A DNA stretch of 8,965 nt from DASQDN01 sp035630195 (lineage in GTDB: Bacteria > Acidobacteriota > Terriglobia > Bryobacterales > Bryobacteraceae): the NCBI GenBank assembly GCA_035630195.1, contig DASQLD010000231.1, positions 1-8,965 of the forward strand, written 5' to 3'. Below the pieces are notes generated by a model. It had not been told where the DNA came from. It worked only from the letters and a program-made list of their open reading frames with translations, and ran no database searches. The position numbers were made by a program, and so were the translations under genes. Positions 1-5,768 of this stretch are shown here, piece by piece. How positions within the stretch are numbered: position 1 is the first letter of the stretch; the number at the start of each line of letters is the position of its first letter.

Positions 1-138
1 CGCGATGTCCAATTCTTTGGACGAACCACCACACAACGAGGGGCTCTTACCTTTCTTGACGTGCACTTGGCAGAGCATACTGGCCAGGCGATCGCCTACG
101 CCCGCATGGTCGGGATTGCTCCGCCATGGTCCAATTAG
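1..138 (+). CDS. DinB-family protein, C-terminal end only
   Basis: Reading frame 1 is open from the first base to a TAG at 136-138 and gives 45 residues. It ends with a motif (HLAEHTGQAIAYARM, then GIAPPWSN) that I recognise as the C-terminus of DinB/YfiT-like proteins. In that superfamily a four-helix bundle binds a metal through three histidines, and the H-x3-H-x-GQ pattern fits the helix carrying the last one. Known members include metal-dependent thiol S-transferases, but many are uncharacterised, so no substrate is assigned. The start and most of the protein lie outside the window. The stop is 23 bases before the preferred start of the next gene, so they could be cotranscribed. It overlaps an ATG at 126, which argues against that ATG as the downstream start. 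Assignment rests on recognition of a short segment. Confidence 0.72.
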   Translation, partial: RDVQFFGRTTTQRGALTFLDVHLAEHTGQAIAYARMVGIAPPWSN

Positions 139-161
139 CTCGCTGTTTTACCATAATGTGT

Positions 162-1418
162 ATGCACACTCGTTTTGCGTTTCTTCTGGCGGCAATCTTA
201 GGCTTATCGTTATTTAGCTCGGCGCCTGCGAGAGCCCAGGACGAAGATACTATCGACTGGTTCGACAATTACGAGAAGGCGGTTCAGGAGGCGAAGCGAA
301 CGAATAAGCCGATCTTCCTCGAGTTCCGCTGCGAGGCTTGAATCGCCGGTCGTACTTTTGACGCACAGGTTGTGCTGTCACCGAAAACCTCACCCCGCGG
401 CAAGTTGATGACGCAATACGTGTGCGTGCGCATCCCGCGGATGGATAATATCGACGTCGGGCTCTTCGACTACGATCGTTACAACACGCTCTACTTCTTT
501 CTCATGAATGCCGACGAGCAGATTTATACGCGCTACGGCGGCCGCGATTCGACCTCTCAGGATAGCCATTTGAGTCTCGATAGCCTGGAACTCGCCTTGA
601 AAAAGGGCCTTGAACTCCATGAAGATTACAAGGCTGGCAAGCTTGAGCAAACTCCGCGGCCCAAACCGATGTTTCCACGCGAAAATCCATTATTAGTAGA
701 GAGGACGTTTGCGCGAAACGTCTGTGTCGAATGTCATCTTATCGGCGACTTCCAGTTGCAGTTGCGCGAACAGGAAGGCAAACTCGACAAGCTCTCGGAG
801 ATGTTCGGTTCTCCGAATCTGAAGACTATCGGCATCAATCTGGACATACCGAAGGGATTGGTCATCAAAGACGCGCAAGGTCCCGCTCAGGCCGCAGGCA
901 TGAAGGCTGGCGACACGATCGCCAAAATTGAGAAGACGCCCGTATGGACGTTTGCCGACCTACAGTATCGCTACGACAAGGTTCCGCGCGATTCCAAACA
1001 GGTTCAACTGACCGTCCAACGTGACGGATCGCCCGTCGATTTGACCATCGCGCTACCGCCGCGCTGGTGGTTGACGGACATCCGCTATCGCCAACTCACC
1101 GTCGATCCGCGAGCCTACTTTGAATCCCGTCCTCTGACCGACGACGAAAAGAAGCAAAACGATCTGCCGGTGGATGGATTTGCGAGCCGAGTAAGTCACG
1201 TGGACGGCTTCGCCCAAACCATGAAAAGTCATGACCTACGGGTCGGCGATATCATTTTTGGCGTTGATGGAGTACAGCGCGATGAGCACGCAAATACCGC
1301 TGAACTCTACATTCGTCTCCGAAAAACGGCCGGCGATTCCGTAACCGTCGATGTCCTCCGTGACGGGAAGAGGTTCCAGATGCCAGTGAAAACCTTCCGA
1401 ATGAGTTATAGAAAATGA
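162..1418 (+). CDS. Exported thioredoxin-like/PDZ selenoprotein (CxxU), read through an in-frame TGA
   Basis: Reading TGA 339-341 as selenocysteine gives 418 residues from ATG 162. Residues 1-25 form a Sec signal peptide (MHTR, hydrophobic core, APARA/Q). Residues about 33-135 are thioredoxin-like: an NKPIFLEFRCEA stretch leads to C57-E-A-U60, then GRTFD and VVLSP. C188-V-E-C-H192 is a CxxCH c-type-heme-like motif. PDZ domains lie at about 218-295 and 335-412. The frame stays open for 358 codons after the TGA with every domain intact. I recall an NCBI family called 'Trx7/PDZ domain-containing (seleno)protein' that this resembles; I could not look it up. The likely role is extracytoplasmic thiol/selenol redox chemistry, partner unknown. 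The start is uncertain: ATG 126 lies inside the upstream gene, ATG 156 and 162 are both possible, and none has a clear Shine-Dalgarno. The alternative is a recent nonsense mutation; the TGA position and the hairpin argue against it. Confidence 0.84.
339..341 (+). other. In-frame UGA, predicted selenocysteine codon
   Basis: The codons run TGC GAG GCT TGA ATC GCC, giving C-E-A-U-I-A. The TGA replaces what would be the second cysteine of a thioredoxin-type CxxC, the usual place for Sec in redox selenoproteins. It is one base away from TGC or TGT. Use as Sec requires SelA, SelB, SelC (tRNA-Sec) and SelD elsewhere in the genome, which this window cannot show. Confidence 0.8.
359..380 (+). promoter_or_regulatory. 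Predicted bacterial SECIS hairpin
   Basis: In the mRNA, U359-G360-A361-C362 pairs with G377-U378-C379-A380. U376 is bulged on the 3' side, and G363-C-A-C-A367 pairs with U371-G-U-G-C375. That makes 9 base pairs closing a three-base loop G368-G369-U370. Eighteen bases separate the UGA from G360 and 26 separate it from the loop. From memory, bacterial SECIS elements lie within the coding region just after UGA, with a G at the start of the apical loop about 16-37 bases away; all of these hold. The GGU loop resembles the GGUC loop of Escherichia coli fdhF. One difference is that the bulged U of fdhF is on the 5' side. SelB would be the reader. Confidence 0.75.
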
Positions 1419-1927
1419 TGAACACGCTGCGATGGTCTTTATTATTGCTATTAGCTATAACGGCTCAGGCCGCAGACGTACTCCATGACGGTAAAGTCGT
1501 CCTGAGCTATCGTGCCCAGTGGGATGGCGACTACCTGATTGTTCGTGCGGCGATCGAGCCGGGCTGGCACACGTTTGTAATGGACAACGAACAGCGTCAG
1601 AAGGAAAAGCTCAAGGGTAAGCCCTCCCTCGGCATTGAAAAAAGCACTGAAATTACCGTAGAAGGTCTGACGCCGACAGGACCCTGGTTGCAAAACGAAC
1701 CCAAGGATTTCTCAAAACCTGAACTTCGCTGGTACAGTTGGGGCTTCGAACGCGATGCCGTCTTTGCCACGAAAGCAAAGCGAGCTGGCCAGGGACCTGC
1801 GAAAGTCGGCGTCAAGGGCCAAGCCTGTTCCGGCGATATCTGCAAGAACATCGACATCGACCTTACCGTGCCGTCGGGCAAACAGGCGTCCGGATTGGAC
1901 GTGAAAAGCCTTATTCCAGTTCGCTAG
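1415..1927 (+). CDS. Periplasmic DsbD-alpha-like (DsbD N-terminal domain) protein
   Basis: This 170-residue protein has a signal peptide (MMNTLRWSLLLLLAITAQA, cleavage before AD at about 19/20). The rest is one beta-rich domain resembling the N-terminal alpha domain of the thiol:disulfide reductase DsbD (family PF11412). Supporting features are the EPGWHTF stretch at residues 48-54, the RWYSWGFERDAVF region at 105-117, and a cysteine pair C138-S-G-D-I-C143 near the end, where DsbD-alpha has its redox-active pair. The membrane beta and thioredoxin gamma domains of DsbD are absent, so it is a stand-alone alpha domain. Its ATG overlaps the stop of the selenoprotein gene (ATGA, 1415-1418), which suggests translational coupling; ATG 1418 is an alternative start. 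Accepting or donating electrons to the Sec-thioredoxin is an inference from this linkage. Confidence 0.83.
   Translation: MMNTLRWSLLLLLAITAQAADVLHDGKVVLSYRAQWDGDYLIVRAAIEPGWHTFVMDNEQRQKEKLKGKPSLGIEKSTEITVEGLTPTGPWLQNEPKDFSKPELRWYSWGFERDAVFATKAKRAGQGPAKVGVKGQACSGDICKNIDIDLTVPSGKQASGLDVKSLIPVR
1924..1927. other. Shared CTAG: overlapping stop codons of convergent genes
   Basis: The palindrome CTAG gives TAG on the plus strand (1925-1927) for the DsbD-alpha-like gene and TAG on the minus strand (1926-1924) for the sulfatase. There is no intergenic space, so any terminator for either gene must lie inside the opposing coding sequence. Confidence 0.95.
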
Positions 1928-3309
1928 TTCTCGAGAAGCGGCAGCGAACCCACCGGTGTTTGCTGCACGCGCCTCGAAAGTGTCTCGCGCCAAGCCTCGC
2001 GCACCGGTTCCGGGAAGGACAGAAGCAGGTTCTCGACACGCCGCTGCAAATCGACGATTAGCTCCCGTTTCTCTGGGGCTCGATCATAGCTTTCGCCAGG
2101 GTCGTTGTCGACGTGGTAAAGCTCAGGATTGGAGAGCGGCAGATTCAGGCGACCGCCTGGCGGGTCCACTGTCCACGGTTTGGTGTTGTAGCGAGAGAGA
2201 TGCAGTTTCCACGGACCCCATCGAACACATTGCACGTTCCAAGTATCAAAGAACAAGAGAATTTCGCGTTGGATATACGGTCGCTCACCTGTCAGCATCG
2301 GCCAGATATCCACGCCGTCTACAGATCCGGGCGTTGTCCCTGTTAACCGTGCGATCGTCGGCAGGAGATCCATCGTGGAGCCGATCCCTTCCGCCACGCT
2401 GTTTTCCGGGATGCTTCCCGGGAATCGAGCGATGCAGGGTACGCGAACTCCACCTTCGTAGGTCGATCCTTTTCTACCTGCGAGATTGCCGGTGCTGCCC
2501 TGATACCACGGGCCATTGTCACTGGTGAAGACAACTAACGTCTGCTCATCTAGTCCGTTATCTTTAACCGCCTTCAGCACCTCGCCCACACTCCAGTCGA
2601 GTTCCATAACGACGTCGCCGTAGATACCCAGTTCCGATTTGCCCGCAAAGCGCTCCGAAGGGGCCAGAGGAATGTGCGGAGCCGTATGCGCCAGATACAA
2701 GAAGAATGGACGTTCCTTGTTGCGACCGATGAAATCCACCGCCTGATCGGTAAATCTCGTGGTCAGACTCGTTTGCCTGGGGGCAGCGTCTACAACGCTC
2801 GCATCCCGCAGAACCGGTAGCGGATACATATCGTTGCTGTATGGCACGCCATAATACTCGTCGAAGCCGTGAACGTTCGGCGTGCAACCCGGCACGGTCC
2901 CCAGGTGCCATTTCCCGATGCAGCCGGTTCGGTAGCCCTCTTCTTTCAGGATTTTCGGTATCGTCTGCTCGTATGTCTGCAGCCCGGAATTGGCGCTGGG
3001 CATCAGGACATTCACGACGCCGGATCTCGCCGGGTAGCGGCCAGTGAGTAACGCCGCCCGTGCAGGCGAACACACGGCACTAGCCGAGTAGAAGCGCGTG
3101 AGTCTCGTGCCCTCTCGGGCCATTTTGTCGAGATTCGGCGTCGGAATCGAAGATCCGTAACACCCAAGATCGCCGTACCCGAGGTCATCCGCAAGAATGA
3201 CGATGACGTTCGGCCCTTTCCGGCTTTGGCCGCCAAGAACCGACGATGATAGTACACCACCCAGAGCACGCACAAAGGCGCGCCTACCCAACCCCGCTTG
3301 CTGCTCCAA
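1924..3309 (-). CDS. Tat-exported formylglycine-dependent sulfatase (arylsulfatase family)
   Basis: This 461-residue type I sulfatase hydrolyses sulfate esters; its substrate cannot be read from the sequence. A short N-terminus with R9-R10 (GRRAFVRALGG) looks like a Tat signal. Active-site residues are in order: D41-D42 (metal); C80-S-P-A-R84, the C-x-P-x-R site whose cysteine becomes formylglycine; GK133WH135LG; H212 in APHIP; D264-N265; and K280 in AGRKGS. Length is normal and no catalytic residue is missing. Since the nucleophile is Cys, maturation needs a formylglycine-generating enzyme or an anaerobic radical-SAM maturase encoded elsewhere. The start is TTG at 3309 with an AGGAG five bases upstream; an in-frame TAG 18 bases upstream excludes a longer start. 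Its stop shares CTAG with the convergent gene. It follows the sulfotransferase by 102 bases on the same strand, suggesting a shared sulfate-ester role. Confidence 0.95.
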   Translation of the reverse strand: MEQQAGLGRRAFVRALGGVLSSSVLGGQSRKGPNVIVILADDLGYGDLGCYGSSIPTPNLDKMAREGTRLTRFYSASAVCSPARAALLTGRYPARSGVVNVLMPSANSGLQTYEQTIPKILKEEGYRTGCIGKWHLGTVPGCTPNVHGFDEYYGVPYSNDMYPLPVLRDASVVDAAPRQTSLTTRFTDQAVDFIGRNKERPFFLYLAHTAPHIPLAPSERFAGKSELGIYGDVVMELDWSVGEVLKAVKDNGLDEQTLVVFTSDNGPWYQGSTGNLAGRKGSTYEGGVRVPCIARFPGSIPENSVAEGIGSTMDLLPTIARLTGTTPGSVDGVDIWPMLTGERPYIQREILLFFDTWNVQCVRWGPWKLHLSRYNTKPWTVDPPGGRLNLPLSNPELYHVDNDPGESYDRAPEKRELIVDLQRRVENLLLSFPEPVREAWRETLSRRVQQTPVGSLPLLEN

Positions 3310-3314
3310 ACCCG

Positions 3315-3319
3315 CTCCT
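3315..3319 (-). promoter_or_regulatory. Ribosome binding site for the sulfatase (fixes a TTG start)
   Basis: AGGAG on the minus strand lies five bases before TTG at 3309-3307. It is the best Shine-Dalgarno match in the window. Together with the in-frame TAG just upstream, it supports TTG as the true start. Confidence 0.7.
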
Positions 3320-3411
3320 GCTGACTACGGCTGGATTATTGTACCTCGTGTACGACGGGCGGAGCTATACCCACCGAGGGGTACCAAGAGAAGGTCAATG
3401 TGGGGCGGCGG

Positions 3412-5160
3412 CTACTCCGGTGTGTAGAGATCGATCATTCGAAACGATCTGTATTGCGCAGTCGGTATTTCCAACTGCGAGAGAAGCGTGCCGGACGAGT
3501 CGTATTCAAGCGCCTGGCTGATCATGTTAGGCAGCCACCCAGCGTTGAAATGATAGTTGCCGTTCGGTAGCTGCTGCGCCGAGCCAAGCGCTAACGCATA
3601 CCCCCCGAGATCGGCATTGAAAGTCAGCCGGGCAGTTCGAGTCGATTCGTCAATAGTTAGGATCTGACCACGGCTATGTATCGAAGGGTTTGCGGCATAG
3701 CGCGTGTTGCCATTGTCAAAAAGAAGGACACCGTCTCCATTGACGATGCTCGCATCGTGCTGGTGGGAAAACCAGGGGTCAGTGTCATCGGATAGGATCT
3801 GAAAGTCGCCACCTTTGCCGAGGCGCCAGAGAACCGCGCCCGATCCTGTTCCGTTGGCGAAATCGATCTTTATGATCCAGTCCTGATGGCGCGCCGAGTA
3901 TAGAATTCCTCCATCAGGCGTGAGGGCGAGGGAGTTACCGTGTAACCAGTCGTTAGCAAGCGTGGCCAGACGCATTACGGGACAGCCGCCCTGGCGAGGC
4001 GTGCACTTCTCGTCGAGAATCGCCTTGCGTGAATTGTCCAGATGATCGAAGCCGTCCCAAACCCACTCGACTTCCAGATCGGCGTTGAGCAAGAGAATCA
4101 TGTCCCCGATAACGGGCACATCACCCTCGCCTTGTACATCGGTCAGAATTTTCTCGTTACCTGCAAGCACAAGAAACTTGCCGTTCGGCAAACGACGAGC
4201 CTCATGATGGAAACTCGTAATACGACTGCGACCGAGGGCATCGAGCTGTTCATTGACGCGAGCCGCGTTGGTCTCGAGAATCGTATTCCCGGCCAGATCG
4301 ATCAGGCGTATCAATTGGCCGGTGTCGTCTGTTTCGTGGTTTTCGATCAGCGCCAGGAATTGTCCACCCGGCAGCGGGCGCGTCAGATACTGCAGCGTCT
4401 CCGGAATGTACCAAATCACATTCCCGCACATGTCAGTGGCAAGGCTGTAGTCGAACAACCGATTCTGCAGTAAGACACCTGGTGTGTTACAGGAGCCAAT
4501 CAATGTACTTGTTGCCGGAGGGTTGAAAGGAAGCGGTCCCGTTGTGAGTTGTAACTCAGGGCCCAGGGCAGTGGATCCGTCCGAAGCTTGAATCGTGTGC
4601 TGAACCTTGTATTCCGTCTTCGGCCGGAGTCCGGCAAGATAGGCGTTCATGGAGCGCGACGCTACGCAATCCATCGAAGGAGTTGAGCGACGTTCGCCCG
4701 TAGCGGAGGTGAAAGTTACTGACATGCGGCTGCCAGTCTGACAGGGCGGGGCGCTATATAGGTGGACAAGTTCGTTTGGCGTGCGTGAGATCGACGGAGT
4801 GTCTCCTGAGATACGAGAAACGACATTGTAAGAATGGATTGTAGTGCTGGTTTCGCCAGTTTCGCTCAGGCGGGCTGTGACTTCCACCTCATAAGCGCCT
4901 TCACCCTGAATCGGAGTCCAGTCCCAGATGTAGTTCGGGCTGAAATCGCGAGCCATGCGGAATTGGCTCTCACCCGGAAACCGTACCCTGAAGCGGTACC
5001 AGACAGGTCCCTCAGAACTCTCTACATAGGGATACCAGCGAACCACATTTCCAACGGCGACTGGCGAAGCAGGATCTGCTACTACTCCAAGCTCCATTGC
5101 CCAAAAAGTCGAAACGAATATGAGGAGAAAAGCGCTACAACTCATCAAGCGCAAGCGCAT
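3412..5160 (-). CDS. Exported aryl-sulfate sulfotransferase (ASST family)
   Basis: This 582-residue protein matches periplasmic aryl-sulfate sulfotransferases, which move sulfate from one phenolic ester to another phenol without PAPS through a sulfo-histidine intermediate. Residues 1-21 form a hydrophobic signal peptide. Residues about 25-215 look like a beta-sandwich, fibronectin-like N-terminal region. Residues about 220-580 form the propeller-type catalytic part, with motifs FHHEARRLPNG (H318-H319), DWLHGNSL (H407), SARHQDWIIKID (R424) and FSHQHDA (H466, H468). I equate these with His252, His356, Arg374 and His436 of uropathogenic E. coli AssT, from memory. Six cysteines follow the signal region (C140, C165, C224, C245, C386, C393), an even number that would suit disulfides. 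The natural donor and acceptor are unknown. It lies 102 bases upstream of the sulfatase and 93 downstream of the receiver gene. No clear Shine-Dalgarno precedes ATG 5160. Confidence 0.93.
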   Translation of the reverse strand: MRLRLMSCSAFLLIFVSTFWAMELGVVADPASPVAVGNVVRWYPYVESSEGPVWYRFRVRFPGESQFRMARDFSPNYIWDWTPIQGEGAYEVEVTARLSETGETSTTIHSYNVVSRISGDTPSISRTPNELVHLYSAPPCQTGSRMSVTFTSATGERRSTPSMDCVASRSMNAYLAGLRPKTEYKVQHTIQASDGSTALGPELQLTTGPLPFNPPATSTLIGSCNTPGVLLQNRLFDYSLATDMCGNVIWYIPETLQYLTRPLPGGQFLALIENHETDDTGQLIRLIDLAGNTILETNAARVNEQLDALGRSRITSFHHEARRLPNGKFLVLAGNEKILTDVQGEGDVPVIGDMILLLNADLEVEWVWDGFDHLDNSRKAILDEKCTPRQGGCPVMRLATLANDWLHGNSLALTPDGGILYSARHQDWIIKIDFANGTGSGAVLWRLGKGGDFQILSDDTDPWFSHQHDASIVNGDGVLLFDNGNTRYAANPSIHSRGQILTIDESTRTARLTFNADLGGYALALGSAQQLPNGNYHFNAGWLPNMISQALEYDSSGTLLSQLEIPTAQYRSFRMIDLYTPE

Positions 5161-5253
5161 GATGTAAGGACTTGTTTGACTATGAAAAGGGGTACAGCTA
5201 TTGGCTTATCAATGACTCACTTTTCAAGAGCGTAACGGTAAATTCTATTACAG

Positions 5254-5703
5254 TCACCCGAAATTTCGTGATTGTTCCGAGGCAGGAGGTATGCCGCTTA
5301 TCGCATGAGATTGCTGTTGGCGTGAAGAAATGGCAGCCGAGGAACTATCCTGAATGATTTTGAAAATCTCTTGCGGAGCAAATGTTTTCAGCCAAAACCA
5401 TCCACGCTGATTAATTTCGTCTTGGCATGGTTGGCGCAATTCTTTTTCACTAACGCAGATGACAAGAGTCTTAAAATGGAATTGCGTCGCGGCGCGCGCA
5501 AGGTCGAGTCCCCACATGTCAGGAAGACGGATTTCGGCGATAAGCACTGGATCTATCGAAGCTGACCGACAGGCGCTCAAAGCTGCCTGACAATTCGCGG
5601 CCGGGATGACCAGAAATCCTGCCTCTTTTAGCGATTCGCACGTCGTCTCTCTCGATACTCTGTCGTGAATAGCGACGATAACCGGCCTGTCGTGTTTCTT
5701 CAT
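5254..5703 (-). CDS. Stand-alone response-regulator receiver protein with Glu at the phospho-acceptor site
   Basis: This 149-residue protein is a single receiver (CheY-like) domain with a short polar tail from about residue 121 (SSSAAISSRQQQ). The landmarks are recognisable but altered. The acidic pocket after strand 1 is H13-D14 rather than two acids. The phospho-accepting Asp after strand 3 is E57 (VLIAEIRLPDMWG). Strand 4 ends with S85 and strand 5 with the conserved K106 (WFWLKTF). Glu at this site often mimics the phosphorylated state, so it may be constitutively on, or regulated without phosphorylation. It has no DNA-binding or enzymatic output domain and no histidine kinase neighbour in the window. 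The ATG at 5703 is chosen because the frame upstream runs antisense through the end of the DUF1501 gene. A GGCGGG six bases upstream may be a weak ribosome site. It starts 65 bases after the DUF1501 stop. Confidence 0.85.
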   Translation of the reverse strand: MKKHDRPVIVAIHDRVSRETTCESLKEAGFLVIPAANCQAALSACRSASIDPVLIAEIRLPDMWGLDLARAATQFHFKTLVICVSEKELRQPCQDEINQRGWFWLKTFAPQEIFKIIQDSSSAAISSRQQQSHAISGIPPASEQSRNFG

Positions 5704-5768
5704 ACGAATCCCGCCATTATTAGACTCAATACAAAGAAAAATTGTACACTTCACCGGCTCCGCATATC

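Noticed and set aside
126..161. ATG at 126 as start of the selenoprotein
   Set aside because: It overlaps the last codons of the DinB-like gene and adds residues ahead of a good signal peptide; ATG 156 or 162 fits better.
339..341. TGA as a nonsense mutation making the Trx/PDZ gene a pseudogene
   Set aside because: Not excluded, but less likely: the TGA falls exactly at the second redox position, the downstream frame is intact with both PDZ domains, and a SECIS-like hairpin follows at the right distance.
372..1418. A separate 348-residue PDZ gene starting at 372
   Set aside because: The codon at 372 is GTG inside the predicted SECIS hairpin and inside the thioredoxin fold; a start here would lose the signal peptide and active site.
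1956..2528. A 190-residue open frame on the plus strand
   Set aside because: Antisense to the sulfatase, rich in Arg and Ser as expected for a shadow frame, with no family features.
3338..3343. TACAAT as a -10 box for the sulfatase
   Set aside because: No acceptable -35 at 16-18 bases upstream; could be chance.
3360..3390. Possible terminator hairpin (TACCC/GGGTA) between the sulfotransferase and sulfatase genes
   Set aside because: Only five pairs with a six-base loop and no T-run after it; too weak to call.
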